The notes under the pieces: model-generated
Database searches by the model: none
What the model was told of the DNA's origin: nothing
Seen by the model: the letters and a program-made list of their open reading frames with translations, nothing else
Shown: in pieces, positions 46,303-57,454 of the stretch
Layout of the letters: every line of letters begins with the position of its first letter
How positions within the stretch are numbered: the stretch's first letter is position 1
Source of the DNA: Rapana venosa
Lineage: Eukaryota > Mollusca > Gastropoda > Neogastropoda > Muricidae
Assembly (NCBI GenBank): GCA_028751875.1
Contig: CM054151.1
Span: 44,672,576 to 44,736,575 of the forward strand
Direction: 5' to 3'
Length of the DNA: 64,000 nt
Translations under genes and position numbers: made by a program

Positions 46303-47080
46303 ATGTCCTCGTCATCATCTTCATCATCGTCATCGATCATCATCACCATCATCGTCGTCGTTCGTCATCGTTGTCTTCGTCCATCGTCGTCGTCACACAC
46401 ACCACACCACCATCCAACCACACCACCACCACCCACCACCACCACCACCACCACCCGCCACCACACCCACACCCACCATCATCACCAACCCACGACCACC
46501 ACCAACTTTCACCACCACCACAGCCACCACCATCATCACCCACCTCAGACCACACAACATCACCACACACCACGCCACACCACACCTCCACCACCATCAC
46601 CATCATCATCATCATCATCATCTTCATCATCATCATCAGCATCCAACACCACCACACATCATCTCCACCACGACCACCACCAACATCAACCAACCACCAC
46701 CACCACAATCATACTATCATCATATTCATCATTATCTCATCATCATCCTTCTTACCACCGCCACTCCACCACCACCACCTCCACCGACACCACTCAACCC
46801 ACACCACCACACCACCACACCACCACCACCACCCACCACCCCCATCATCATCATCTCATCATCTTCACCTTCATCACCATCTCCACCACCTTTCATCTCT
46901 TCACCACCACACCACACCATCACCATCATCACCACGACACCACCACCACACCATACCACCACCACACCACCATCATCACCTCACCCACACCACCACCACC
47001 ACACACCCACCACCACCACCACCACCACCACCACCACCACCACCATCATCATTCACATCATCATCATCATCATCATCATC
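46303..47080. repeat. (CAC)n / (CAT)n triplet array
   Basis: About 780 bp of CAC, CAT and occasional CGT triplets with frame slips. The three His/Pro/Ser/Thr-rich frames (up to 358 residues) and the Trp/Val/Gly-rich minus frames are artefacts. The inverse (GGT)n at 49114-49315 is its partial counterpart on the other side of the gap. Confidence 0.95.
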
Positions 47081-47089
47081 GAGGACGAT

Positions 47090-47315
47090 AGCCATTCCGC
47101 TGAACTTATCATCCCCAAGTGACAAACGAGCATTAAAAAAAATGCATAATCAACCCTTCAATACACAAAAACAATACAAATGTCATAGAGCAAAAACCAA
47201 ACCATGCCCAGCCACTGTAGAATGGACAATGACAATATGTGCCTATCTCAAGAGAATTGCCCTTCATGGGATGATTAAAGTGTTTTTGACTTTGACTTGA
47301 CTTGACTTGAGTTAA
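47090..47315 (+). mobile_element. Retroposon 3' end with (CTTGA)n tail
   Basis: AAGAGAATTGCCCTTCATGG and GGATGATTAAAGTGTTTTTG precede a (ACTTG)n tail at 47288-47312. The tail repeat is the one found at 21.2 and 39.4 kb, although the unique part differs. No coding sequence. Confidence 0.55.
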
Positions 47316-47639
47316 TGATTTCACCACCTGGAGGGCAGACAAAATACAAGAAAAAACACAATAACGGAAAAAAGATAATATTTGAAAGATTTGCTTTTTT
47401 TTAATAAAGGCAATCAGGTGGACTGAGAATGCAGAAAATAACCAAGCGAGATGAAAGAGGGGTATTAAAAGAGACAAAATTTAAAAGAGTGACAGAAAAG
47501 GGGAAATTTCTAGCACAAAATTTTCAGAGATGGGGATGGTATAATATACTCAAAGTCCTTGGTATCCCCAAAGGGCAGTGGTCGGGGATGGGGAGGGGGG
47601 GGGGGGGGAGGGAGGGCGTACTGTATACCATGGGGAAGG

Positions 47640-48000
47640 AAGGTGGCAGGATGGATGCGTTAAGATGTTTCGCGTGCCCACAGGTAGACCGTGAGTTTGT
47701 GCGGTTCGATTCCCAGCCTCGCCCTTTTTTCTCCAGTTTGACAAAAAAATCGAATTTGAATGTCAAAGTCCTTCGGATGAGACTATAAACCGAGGCCCCG
47801 TGTTCGAACGCATGCAGAACATCTTGCGCACACGTTGAATCCTGTTCCGCTTTTCGGAAGAGTAGGCCATTGTGTGCCGGTGGAAACATATGACAAAATT
47901 TACAAAACCGCATACACACGGGGACCGGATGTAAAAAAGCAAATGAGTGCTTATTCCATTATCCTCGATATAAAAGAATACATAAATAAATAAATAAGAA
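47640..48000 (+). mobile_element. tRNA-derived SINE, family 2 (complete copy)
   Basis: The head has a box B of GCGGTTCGATTCCCAGCC (47701-47718) with a divergent box A upstream. The body has TCCTTCGGATGAGACTATAA, GAACATCTTGCGCACACGTT and GGAAGAGTAGGCCATTGTGT. The 3' end is AAGCAAATGAGTGCTTATTC, CATTATCCTCGATATAAAAG and an (AATA)n tail. It is in the opposite direction to, and a clear relative of, the copy at 28543-28900. A G run of about 14 bases lies just upstream (about 47597-47610). 47320-47590 is unassigned. Confidence 0.85.
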
Positions 48001-48104
48001 TGGATTAGATAAACGACAGTCTGCATAGTTATGACCTCAGTGGCTTTAAATGACATGATTACATTGGACTGATGATGATAGTAATGGAGAAGAAGAAGTT
48101 AGTG

Positions 48105-48117
48105 GATGTGATGCTGC

Positions 48118-48149
<32 letters not shown>

Positions 48150-48160
48150 ATGATGACACT
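48105..48160. repeat. (CTG)n/(GAT)n microsatellite
   Basis: About nine CTG triplets followed by GATGATGATGATGA. Confidence 0.9.
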
Positions 48161-48613
48161 TTACTGTCTTTTTCTAGCCTTGATGTGTCTTTGCGTTTTA
48201 ATCATGCCAAAGCTTTCTTTTTCCTTCTGGAAAACTCTAACTCACTTTGGGTCACTTAAGTTCAAGCTTGTGACATGTACTTCTGCTGGGATTATTATTT
48301 GTATTATCATTATTATCATCATTTTAATATGTTTTTATCTACAGGGGATTAAATAATATCTGCAGTTGCTCATATGTAGCTATCGTGCCATTTGGCAAGA
48401 TTTATATACAACTAATCTAAAATCTAAACTATATATCAACTAACAGAGATGGCAACAGCTTGTACCCGGCCAGTGAAAGGTATAAAAAGGGACTGTAGTC
48501 ACCTAACACTTTGTCTCGGATTTTAGGACGCACTGACACTGGTAGGCCTAGCCCGATCCTAGCCACAGAGGAGTGTTCTGTTTGACGACTGGGACTACAA
48601 AGGCAAGTCTTAT
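48161..48613. other. Unassigned end of contig 2
   Basis: Unique-looking sequence up to the gap; nothing recognised. It does not align with the start of contig 3. Confidence 0.5.
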
Positions 48614-49113
48614 NNNNNNNNNNNNNNNNNNNNNNNNNNNNNNNNNNNNNNNNNNNNNNNNNNNNNNNNNNNNNNNNNNNNNNNNNNNNNNNNNNNNNNN
48701 NNNNNNNNNNNNNNNNNNNNNNNNNNNNNNNNNNNNNNNNNNNNNNNNNNNNNNNNNNNNNNNNNNNNNNNNNNNNNNNNNNNNNNNNNNNNNNNNNNNN
48801 NNNNNNNNNNNNNNNNNNNNNNNNNNNNNNNNNNNNNNNNNNNNNNNNNNNNNNNNNNNNNNNNNNNNNNNNNNNNNNNNNNNNNNNNNNNNNNNNNNNN
48901 NNNNNNNNNNNNNNNNNNNNNNNNNNNNNNNNNNNNNNNNNNNNNNNNNNNNNNNNNNNNNNNNNNNNNNNNNNNNNNNNNNNNNNNNNNNNNNNNNNNN
49001 NNNNNNNNNNNNNNNNNNNNNNNNNNNNNNNNNNNNNNNNNNNNNNNNNNNNNNNNNNNNNNNNNNNNNNNNNNNNNNNNNNNNNNNNNNNNNNNNNNNN
49101 NNNNNNNNNNNNN
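48614..49113. other. Assembly gap (500 N)
   Basis: Placeholder of exactly 500 N. It lies between the two inverted arms, next to a (GGT)n end on the right, so the join is not supported by any sequence in the window. Confidence 1.
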
Positions 49114-49315
49114 TGGGTGGTTTGTGGGGGGGTGGTGGTGGTGGGGGGTGGTGGGTGTGGGTGGTGATGGCGGTGGAGGGGGTTGGCGGGGGGGTTTTGG
49201 TGGGATGTTTGATAGATGATGATGTGGGTGGGGTGGGGGTTTTGGTGGGGGGGGGTGGTGGGTGGGGGGGGGTGTGGTGGTGGTGGTGGGGGTTTGGGGG
49301 TGGTGGGGGTGATGA
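49114..49315. repeat. (GGT)n / G-rich triplet array
   Basis: GGTGGT, GGGTGG and GGGG units; inverse of the (CAC)n array at 46303-47080. Confidence 0.95.
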
Positions 49316-49429
49316 CGCCGATGAAGAAGAAGAAAACAAGAAGAAAAAAGGGGGAACAAGAAAAAAATTTTAAATCGGAATAGTCTGAATCTTGTAAAGC
49401 GAACAAATCAAAGAAACTTTTGCATTGAT

Positions 49430-50035
49430 AAAAACCACACACCTGCAACCCTTCACAAAAGGTCAACAATGCGGAAATTCACACACACAAAACCCCTTAC
49501 TCAAAACCCCCAACCCCACGCACACGCGCGCACGTACACAGGGAAAAACCCCGCAGCAAAACCACACGTCCAAAACTTTTTCGCAAAAGGTTAAAAAAAT
49601 TTGGATTCACACACACACACAAAACACACAAAAACCCCACACACACCCCACACACACAAAACACACAACAAAAACACAAAAACAAAAAAGGGTTAACTGT
49701 TAAACAAAAGGTTGACAGTTTTTGGAAATTCAACACCCCACAGGGCCCGGGGGCACGCACGTTTCGTGCACCCCGTAAATGGGCAAAAAGGGGGTTTGAG
49801 GGTAAAACACGTTGTTTTGTACCAAACTACGCAGTTTTGGGCCCCGGAGTGGCAAAGTCAAAAAGGAAAAAAGTTGCGACGTTTTGAACAAAAAAACACT
49901 GGGGAATAAGCCTGAAGCCCTTTTAGCCTACCCCTCACGCCTTTTTTTCCATTATCCTCGAAAAAAAAAGAGTAAAAAAAATTTTTTTAAAAAACACACA
50001 CCCCCAAAAACACTGCTCCCCCTTCAAAAAGGGTT
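49430..50035. repeat. Arm-2 copy of the (GT)n-unit array and hairpin element
   Basis: AACCCTTCACAAAAGGTCAA near 49447 and matching units at about 49585, 49693 and 50020 are the inverse of the four arm-1 units. Between them, 49775-49985 preserves the hairpin element, including TTTTGTACCAAACTACGCAG and CCATTATCCTCGAAAAAAAA. Confidence 0.75.
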
Positions 50036-50044
50036 TGGGACAGT

Positions 50045-51460
50045 TTTTTGGATTCATCACTTCACTTTTCACGGGCCCCGAAAACCCCCAGGGCCCCGTG
50101 GGGGGGCTGCAATGGTGGACGAAGGGTGGACCACGGCCCATTTTAAGCGGGGTCTTTGGGGCAAGTGCCTGGGTGACACTAAAAGGCCCCCCCTGTCCAA
50201 TCACGATGTCGTGGGCCCCTTTCTCCTCGTCTCCCCCGTTTCCTCTTCCCCTGGACTTTTTCCTTGCGGGAATGGTCTTTGCAATCCTTCGAGGGGTTTT
50301 AACGTGCCCAAAACCATCTAGTTTCCTTTTTTTTCGCCGTGGTCAGTGGGTTTTCCCATAGCCCCGCCCGTAAGTGATCATTCGCGGACTTCATTTTTGG
50401 GTGACAGGGTCCTTGTATGAAATCCCAAAGGACCCTTCTGAGGCATATCATTTCAAACTGCTTGGATCCTCCATTTTAGGTCGGGCTTTTAAAAAGTCCA
50501 TGCCTCCCAGCGTAAAGCATGATTGAGGTGACTACGCGTTTGTAACTTTCCCTTGGTTCCGAGAGGGATTTTTCTGTCTCTCCAAATGGTCTTCATCTTC
50601 CCAAATTGCTGCTGCTGTTTGTGCCGCTTTTGGCTAGGATTTCGGTTTTCCCGTTTCCCTCCTAAATTATAAAGGGCTCCAAGGTACTTAAAAAGGGTAA
50701 ACTGTCTCCAGTTTTTTTTCCGCAAGAGTGATCATGGGGGTGTTTGGGCCGGGGCACTGTTTGTCAAAGTTTTGGTTTTTTTCGGCACTGTTTTCCCATG
50801 CCGTTTTGGGTGGGTATTTCGTCCAGTTTCTTCACTGGGTTGGGCCATTCCCCTTTTTCCTTTTCCCTGCCAGCCCGCCAATGTCACCCGGCAAACCTGG
50901 GGTTGGTGTTTGTTGGGCCCTCCAGTGCTGACTGTTCCTGTGGGGGCCTTCCCCAAGCTCATCATGATGGTTCGAAAAAATGTTAAATAGTGTGGGCGAC
51001 AGCAACACCCCTGTCGGACCCCAACGGGGGAACGGAACCATTCCCCTACCGTGCCCGTACGAGTATTTGAAACTGGGGGCCCTTTTTGAGAAAGGGGTTT
51101 CCTTGATGGTGTGGATCATTTTCTGGCCCATTTTGGGAATTTTTTTCAGGGTTGGCCCACAAGCGCCATGCCATACTCTATCAAGGCCTTTTTAAAAAAT
51201 AAAATAAAAGACGTGGAAGATTCTTTTGATGCTGGCTTTTTTTCCCCAAAACAAAACCCTCGGGTTAAAATTAACCCCCCTTGTTCGGGGTGCTTTATTT
51301 GGGGAAAACCCGGCCTGCTTTTCCCCGGCGATGATCTCTTCGCCTGGGGTTTTTCAGCCTGTTAAAGGATCACTTCGGGCATAAATTTACGGGCATGACT
51401 TTTGGGGCCCTGTTGCCCCCTTGTATTTTTTTGGCACTCGGGAGTTTTTTCCTTTTCCCT
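50045..51460 (-). mobile_element. 5'-truncated LINE (RT palm to stop), present only in arm 2
   Basis: On the minus strand from about 51400 to 50060 the translation follows a LINE polyprotein despite noise: EKQAGFSPNK and HQKN (51.3-51.2 kb); a degraded FKKAL for the FKKAFD box; HTIKETPFS; a GPTGVLLSPTLFNIF segment for the GVRQGCLLSPTLFNIFL box (about 51.02 kb); then GTVSTGG. The FADDI box is degraded (GDIGGLAGKRKK, about 50.88 kb). C-terminally it has FKYLGALYNLGGK and GKMKTIWRDRKIPLGTKGKL (50.68-50.55 kb), then KRKLDGLGTLKP and a GRRRGR-like basic stretch (50.33-50.22 kb). It ends near LLVSPRHLPQRPRLKW at 50.2-50.1 kb, close to the normal stop. Arm 1 is uninterrupted at the matching point (about 45.55-45.57 kb). 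Confidence 0.85.
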
Positions 51461-52999
51461 TCATAAAACCCCCAAAAACATACAGACCCTGCTTAGGCAG
51501 GTACCAAGTTTTTATAAAAACGAGTATTGAAATCAGGAACGGGTTAAGAGATGGAACTATACCCCAACAGATATTGGTTAAAAATTAAATTTTACCATTA
51601 AGGGTAGTTTTTTTTTAAAAAAGATTTTTTTTTTAGACGGGGGGTTGGGAGGGTTTTGATGTTGAAGTTTAGGTGAATGTTATTGGGGTTGGGGGAAAAT
51701 GGAGAAAGGGTTACACCCCCGGGTTATGATCTGAGGGTCAGCAAAACTAAAACACACCCTGGAAGGAAAAAAGCACCCACAAAAAAGGGGGTCATTTGCA
51801 GGTCGGTCCCCCTCCCCCTACAAAGCCAGATCAAAACTGTGCCGGGCGAATACACCAATTAAAACAAGAATTAAAAAAAAACCCCCCCCCGTTTTTTCCA
51901 GTAGAAAGGGCCCAAGCCAACCTTGGGGTCAACCCAGGACGGCCAAAACCGGGGTTGTGGGAAACCACACCCAAGAACTTAAAATAAAATAACCGGGAAA
52001 AACCCGAGACCTAAAATTAAAACCATGGCTGTAAAAAAAGGGTTAAAAGGGAATGTTAACTCGTAAAAGGAACAAAAATGCTCGTTTCTTGTCACCCTTT
52101 TCCTTGACCAAAAACATTTTGGGGGAAAAACAGAGGGACGTTTTTGGTGCAGTTTTCTATTGGTTGCTTTTGTCTTCCCCCTTTTGGGCAGTACGGGGCC
52201 CAAACAGCACCCCTCAATTCTGTTGTGTTTTTTTTTCTTTTTCCGCTTTTCCCTTGTCTGCCTCCCAGTTTTTGCCCCTCCTCAAAGGGTTTTGCAGGGG
52301 AAAAATAGCCGAGGAGGGAGCGGGTGACGGGGATGTGATAAAACCCTCGCCAGCTTCCTCTTTTTACAATCCACAGAGAGTTTCTTTTTGTCCAGCATTT
52401 GGGAAAAAACCAAAAAACACCCTATTATTCATTGTTGTGAAATACCCTCTCCCCTCTCTCCCCTAAATCTCCCTCTCTCTCTCTCTCGTCCCCCCTTTCC
52501 TCTCTCTCTCATCTCTCATCCTCCCCTGTTTTATGTGTTTCCCCTTTTTTCTCCCGCGATCCTTTTTGGAATGAGCTTAGGCCAAAACCATTTTAAACTA
52601 GTTTAAAAATTAGTTCTTTTTGAGGACGGGATGACTTTCTTCTTTTCGTCGAGCGCTGGGGAAACTACTAGGTTACTTGTCAAAATGAGCAAAAAACTGC
52701 CTTGAAAACTCCCCTTTAAAGGGTTCCTGACAAGTCAGACCACCCAGAGCACAATTTTCGTGGGGAGAGAACTGTTTGTTTGAACCCTTTTCCCGGGGGA
52801 AAAATAAATGAGAAATTGACAAAAAAGGGCAAAAAAGGTACAAAAAGGGAAAGGTTTGACAGGAGGAATAGAAACAAGACAAAATTAAAGAAAAGGGAAG
52901 AAAAGGGAGGGAATTCATAACACAAAAATTCCAAGGGGGGGGAATTCTAGTTAAAACTGACAGGCCTCCCCCCCCCGGGGGGGAAAACAGGGGAATAAA

Positions 53000-54635
53000 A
53001 ACTTTTGACTTTTCAGACCAAAGAAATCGTCACCATCTTTTTTCCCCTTTTTAAATTCCCTTTCCATCAAGGGAAAAGCTCAGGCTCTGCCAACCCAAAA
53101 GGGAAAGCCAGAATGCAAAAAGGCCCTCCCAGACGCCAGAGTTTCCCTTGGCCACGGGGGTTTGGGGAGGGGGGTTCGGGGCAGATCTTCTTTCGGGGCA
53201 AACCCAGGGAGGGGGCAAACTGAAAGCCACGGGGTTTGGGGGTTTTTCCCACGCCAGTCCTGCAAGGGCACTGCCCCGTGGGGGCCCCCCACCCAGGGTT
53301 CCATGAACCAACACAAGCCAACATTTTGCTGCTTTCTTTTATGCACATACCTTTTTAAAATGGAGCCAAAAAACAGGGTCGTCTGAAATCCCTTCTTAAA
53401 TTTTAAATTTTTTTTTTTAAGATACCGATTTACAAGTTTTTGGGGAGTGCGCTGTACATTTTTTGCAAACGTTTTCTTAAATGCTTTTATACTGTGCAAC
53501 CTTTACAAGCAAAAGTGTTGGGGGTTTTGTGTGTGTGTTTTGTGGGGGGGGCCCCGGCCACACATGTAGACATTATTTGTGCGGGCCTGTATTTTGCCCC
53601 CAAAAGAGAGAGGAAAAGATCAACGGGGGGGGTTTTTTTTTTCATATAGCAAACTCAAAAGGGGAAAACTATGACTTTTATTTCTTACAGCTACAACAAA
53701 ACAAAAAACAAAAAAAAACCAAAAAAAAATTCCTTCATTAAAAATTGAAGAAAAGAAAGCTTTCAGAGCAGGGTAGACGGGAAAGACGGTTTAACATTCA
53801 GCGTTAAAAACGGTATTAAAAAGCCCCAGGCAAATCAAAAATGGCCAAATCACCTACCCAAACCCAAAATCAACTCCCCACCCCACTTTGAAAAAAAGGA
53901 AAACTCACAGTTTGTGCGTGGCTGTTTTTTTTGTATTAAAAGACAAAAAACCCCAATGTTATTTTTTGTTTTGGGTTCAAGGGTTTGTATTCAAAAAGCC
54001 TGTAAAAGTGGGGGCCCCTGCATCTTTCCCTTTTCCGGGATGAGGGGTTTTCTAGCAATTTTCTTTTTTAAAAAATAAAAAAATTTTTGATTGGGAGATT
54101 GCTGAAAACGAAATTCTAAAGTATGTTTTTAGCCCTAGAGTTTTAGATAACAATCTCTAAAAATTTTAGAGAATTAGGGTTTATGTTTCGAAAACTGACA
54201 CAGCCAATGTTTTAAATTTTTGGAAAAAACAAAATATTTGGAAAGGGGAAACCAATTTAAAACTTAAAGAAAATTAAAATAGAGGGAAATCATGTACTGT
54301 GTGCAAGAGTGCTTGTGGGGGTTTACGTGCGGGGAAATTTACGTCCGCACACACACACACACGCACACACCCCCGCACGCACGCGCGCGCGGGGGCGCGC
54401 ACACACACCACAACGCGCATTTTAAAAAAAACGCAGGGGAAATAATCCCGATGCATTTTTTTTAGTGTGCCCCTTGGACTGTTTTTTGCGATTGACAATG
54501 CAAAACCCTTACTTTTAAAAAACAAAACACGCCCACCACACAAAAACACCACAACACACCCCAAAACACACACAAAACCACAAAATACACACACACACCC
54601 CAAAAACCACCCCCCCGGCGCGCGCGCGCGCGTGG
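53000..54635. other. Arm-2 counterpart of 42.5-44.0 kb
   Basis: Noisy inverse of arm 1 with no additional feature. It includes CA/GC repeat remnants at 54345-54420 and 54530-54635. Confidence 0.7.
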
Positions 54636-54639
54636 GTGA

Positions 54640-54760
54640 CCTGATAGCCTGGTGGTTAAGGAGTGCCTATAAACTGCTGACCGAGTTCAAATCTCGTTCA
54701 AAAAAAATTTTTCATCTGGATTTAAACACCAGCGCCCACTCCCCCCCAAAAAGCCCTTTC
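54640..54760 (+). mobile_element. SINE head remnant, arm-2 copy
   Basis: GATAGCCTGGTGGTTAAGGA (box A region) and GAGTTCAAATCTCGTTC (box B-like, about 54683-54699). It is the counterpart of 42350-42500 and here slightly closer to a tRNA consensus. Confidence 0.65.
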
Positions 54761-55674
54761 GAGGTCTGTGTATGTGTAATAACACACTCTATTTTTTGGA
54801 AATTTAAAAGCGGGTACTGTTGTTTGGGTTTGTGGTGAGACAAAGGGGGCCCGGCTCTAAATTAAACCCTTTTTAGCAGGGGCTTTAAGAAAAAAACAAT
54901 TTTAAAAAAACAACAACAACCCCAAAAAACCATTATGTCCTAGGGTATTTAAACTTTAAATTTTCTTCTGATATTTGTTAAAGCCTTTTTTTTTGGTTTT
55001 ATACTTTTCACAACCAATAATAAAAACCCCAAACCCCAAACATCTTAGAACATCAAACCTACCACAAACCCCTTTTTAGAGCTGCTCTAAAACTCCCATC
55101 CCCGAAGGGGAATGCGGCACCTTCATGGGGGCAAAAACAGTTGCTTTTTAAAAAAATCTCACCATTGGTGATTCAGAGCCGGGCCCAAAGGGCTAGGAAT
55201 GAAAAAAAAAAAGGAATACCAAATCCAAATAAATAGAAAAAAAAAAAATTTTAAAAAGCATACCCTTTTTCCCAATAAACCTTTTTTAAAACTTATGCCC
55301 ATAGGAATTTTCAAAGTGCAGGACAAAGTAAAAAAATTTAAATTTCTTCTATTTGTTTTTTAAAAGGGGGGGGGGGTTTTTAAGCAATGTTGGAAAAATT
55401 TTTCTCTTTTTTGGTTGTTACCCCCAAAACCAAGGGTTTCAACGTTTCGAAAAGGCGTCTGTACTTTTCCCTCCCGGGCGAGAAAGGGCCGCTCTTATTT
55501 CCTTCTCATCTTATTGTTGTTTTTAAAAATTTGGGTCACCTAAGCATTCTGATTTCTTTTCTACTTAAGGAAAAAGGAAAAGGAGTCCCAAAACCCTATA
55601 AGGCCCGTAGGGGAGCGAGGGGGTAAAGGGGACCTCACTTCTCTGGGGACAAAATATTGAGGGGGGGGCGCCCA

Positions 55675-55870
55675 CTCCTCTCCCTCCGCTTTAAACCTTT
55701 CCCCTGACCCTAAAGGGGGCAGGTCCCCCTTTTAAACCGGTTGAACGGGGAACTGTACTGAAGCCAAGGCGCGAAAAACGGTAAACCCTTTCCAAACTGG
55801 TAACCCGCCGAGTTTGTTTAACTTGGCGGGGGAAAGCGAGTGCTCCGCCCACTGAGCTACCCCGCCCCCC
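55675..55870 (-). mobile_element. tRNA-derived SINE, family 1, inserted only in arm 2
   Basis: The minus strand from 55870 gives GCGGGGTAGCTCAGTGGGCG (box A, about 55846-55865), a box B-like GGGTTACCAGTTTGG region near 55790-55804, and the same body as the SINE at 3085-3280 (AGGGGGCAG and CCTCTCCCTCCGCTTTAAAC on the plus strand). Flanks at 55550-55575 (TTCTTTTCTACTTAAGG) and 55868-55885 (CCTTTTCAAACTTAGC) both match the single arm-1 site around 41525 (CAGCTAAGTAGAAAAG). A short target-site duplication of about 11 bp is likely but blurred by noise. Confidence 0.75.
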
Positions 55871-56539
55871 TTTTCAAACTTAGCTGAGGGAAAAGATCAA
55901 AAACCATTTTTTCAAAGATCTGTAATGTTTTTTCACACAAATTTACAACTTTTTGCCCCCCAAGATCTTTATCGTAAAGCCTATTTTTTTGTTTGGCCCA
56001 AACCATTGTAGTGAAGACCCCATTAAAAATTTTCCAAGTGGTACAAAAAGGGTCAAACCTTTTTCCTAGCTGCAAAAGCCCGGCTAGCAGTAGCACAAAA
56101 AAATGGCTGGTGGTAGGGGCTAAACAGGTTGTCGAATTTGAGATTTTTGATTGATTAAAAAATTAAAGCCCTTTTTCCCACTTGGTACTGAAGTAAAAGG
56201 TGAAATTTTTTTTTTTTGTTTTAAAAAAAAAACGTTTTAAAAAAAGCCCCCAAACCCCCTCATTCTGACCCACCTTTTAAACGATCAAAACTTGCCCATT
56301 CCCCCTTTTGGGCCACTTTTTTGCAGTTTTAACCAAATTTCAATTTTAAATAACTTTCATAAAAGGGTGTCCCGATTTACAATCTTTTTTTCTTTATTAA
56401 AAGGGGTTTAATTTAATTGCAGATTAAAAACATTTTATTTTAAAAAACTTAAAATTTCACCTCTGGTGCAACCCCCACTCACTATTTGGGGGAGTGTCAC
56501 GCACACACATGCACCCAAAAAGGCACACACACACACACA

Positions 56540-56800
56540 CACAAAAAACAACAAACTTTGACTCTGTGTGTGTGTGTGTTTTGTGTGTGTGTGTGTTTTT
56601 TGTGTTTTGTGTGTGTGTGTGTGTGGTGTTGTTGGGGGTTTTTTGGGGTGTGTGTGTGGGTGTGTGAAATTTAAAAGTTATGTTTTCAGATGGGCATGGT
56701 GTTGTGTGTGTAAAGTGTGTGGGGTGTGTGTTGGGTTGTGGGTGGTGTGTTGTGTGTGGTGCGGGGCGCACGTTTTTAAATGTGTGTGTGGTGTATGGTG
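56540..56800. repeat. (CA)n and (GT)n microsatellites in arm 2
   Basis: CA at 56520-56545 then GT-rich to about 56800. Counterpart of the 40.3-40.93 kb complex, much shortened. Confidence 0.85.
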
Positions 56801-57454
56801 TGTTGGGGGCAACGCATGCGGGGGCACGCGTGTGTTTTTGCATTTCATCAACAGCCCTATAGTAAAAAAAAGGTGAAAAACTACAACCAAGGGTCCCATA
56901 ACATAAAACCCCAAAAAAAACTCATGAACCTACAACGATGTCAGAAGATGGGGGGTTTTTTTCCTTTTAAAAAAAAAACACTTAACACCTTAACCCTTTG
57001 TAAAGAGCTGGGTTTCAGGGCCTTTAAAAAAGAATGGGTAGGGGGGGGGATGTATACTAAACCCAAGCTTACGCAAGTGTATGAGTTTGGGAGTCTGACC
57101 GGTTTTTCAGCCCAAACCCACACAAAACAAATAGTATACCACACCTATTCAATTTAAATCAACAACAAAAAACAAAAACAACAAACGCCCCACTGAATAT
57201 TTGGGGGCTGCGAAGCCTCCTTTATAAATCACACAGGATTTTTCTATCTTTTTCTTTTTGCTTTATTAATTCCCCCCTTTTTCTTCAAAAATAATCTTTT
57301 TTTATGTTTTGCCCCTGCCGATTCAGCTTTTTTGATCATATATTGGTTTTTTCTCTTCCGTGTGCAAAAAGCTAGAAAAAACAACCCGGGGAAGCAAAAG
57401 AAAGTAACACAGGGAAGGGTTTGATCATATAAGGCCCAATTGCCACGCCCCTTT

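Larger units (their letters stand above)
28470..46650 (+). repeat. Inverted repeat, arm 1 (clean copy)
   Basis: Reverse-complement matches to contig 3 were found by eye at many anchors: 28.65-28.9 with 61.57-61.85 kb; 29.47-29.85 with 60.62-61.0; 31.08-31.22 with 59.73-59.88; 31.38-31.65 with 58.65-59.02; 32.5-32.78 with 57.93-58.16; 39.6-39.9 with 57.2-57.43; 40.15 with 56.94; 41.4-41.55 with 55.88-56.05; 42.4-42.5 with 54.63-54.75; 43.32-43.38 with 53.64-53.7; 43.7-43.8 with 53.2-53.36; 44.9-45.0 with 52.05-52.17; 45.47-45.56 with 51.48-51.57; 46.09-46.14 with 49.43-49.49. From 39.4 to 45.5 kb the coordinate sums stay near 97.0-97.4 kb. Confidence 0.9.

Noticed and set aside
46136..47300. 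Three overlapping His/Pro/Ser/Thr-rich frames of 260-358 residues
   Set aside because: All three frames are open only because CAC/CAT triplets contain no stop. Composition changes with frame, as for a repeat and not a protein.
55840..55870. tRNA gene in arm 2 (TAGCTCAGTGGGCGGAGC)
   Set aside because: The same head and body recur at 3085-3280 and the site is empty in arm 1, so it is a SINE insertion.
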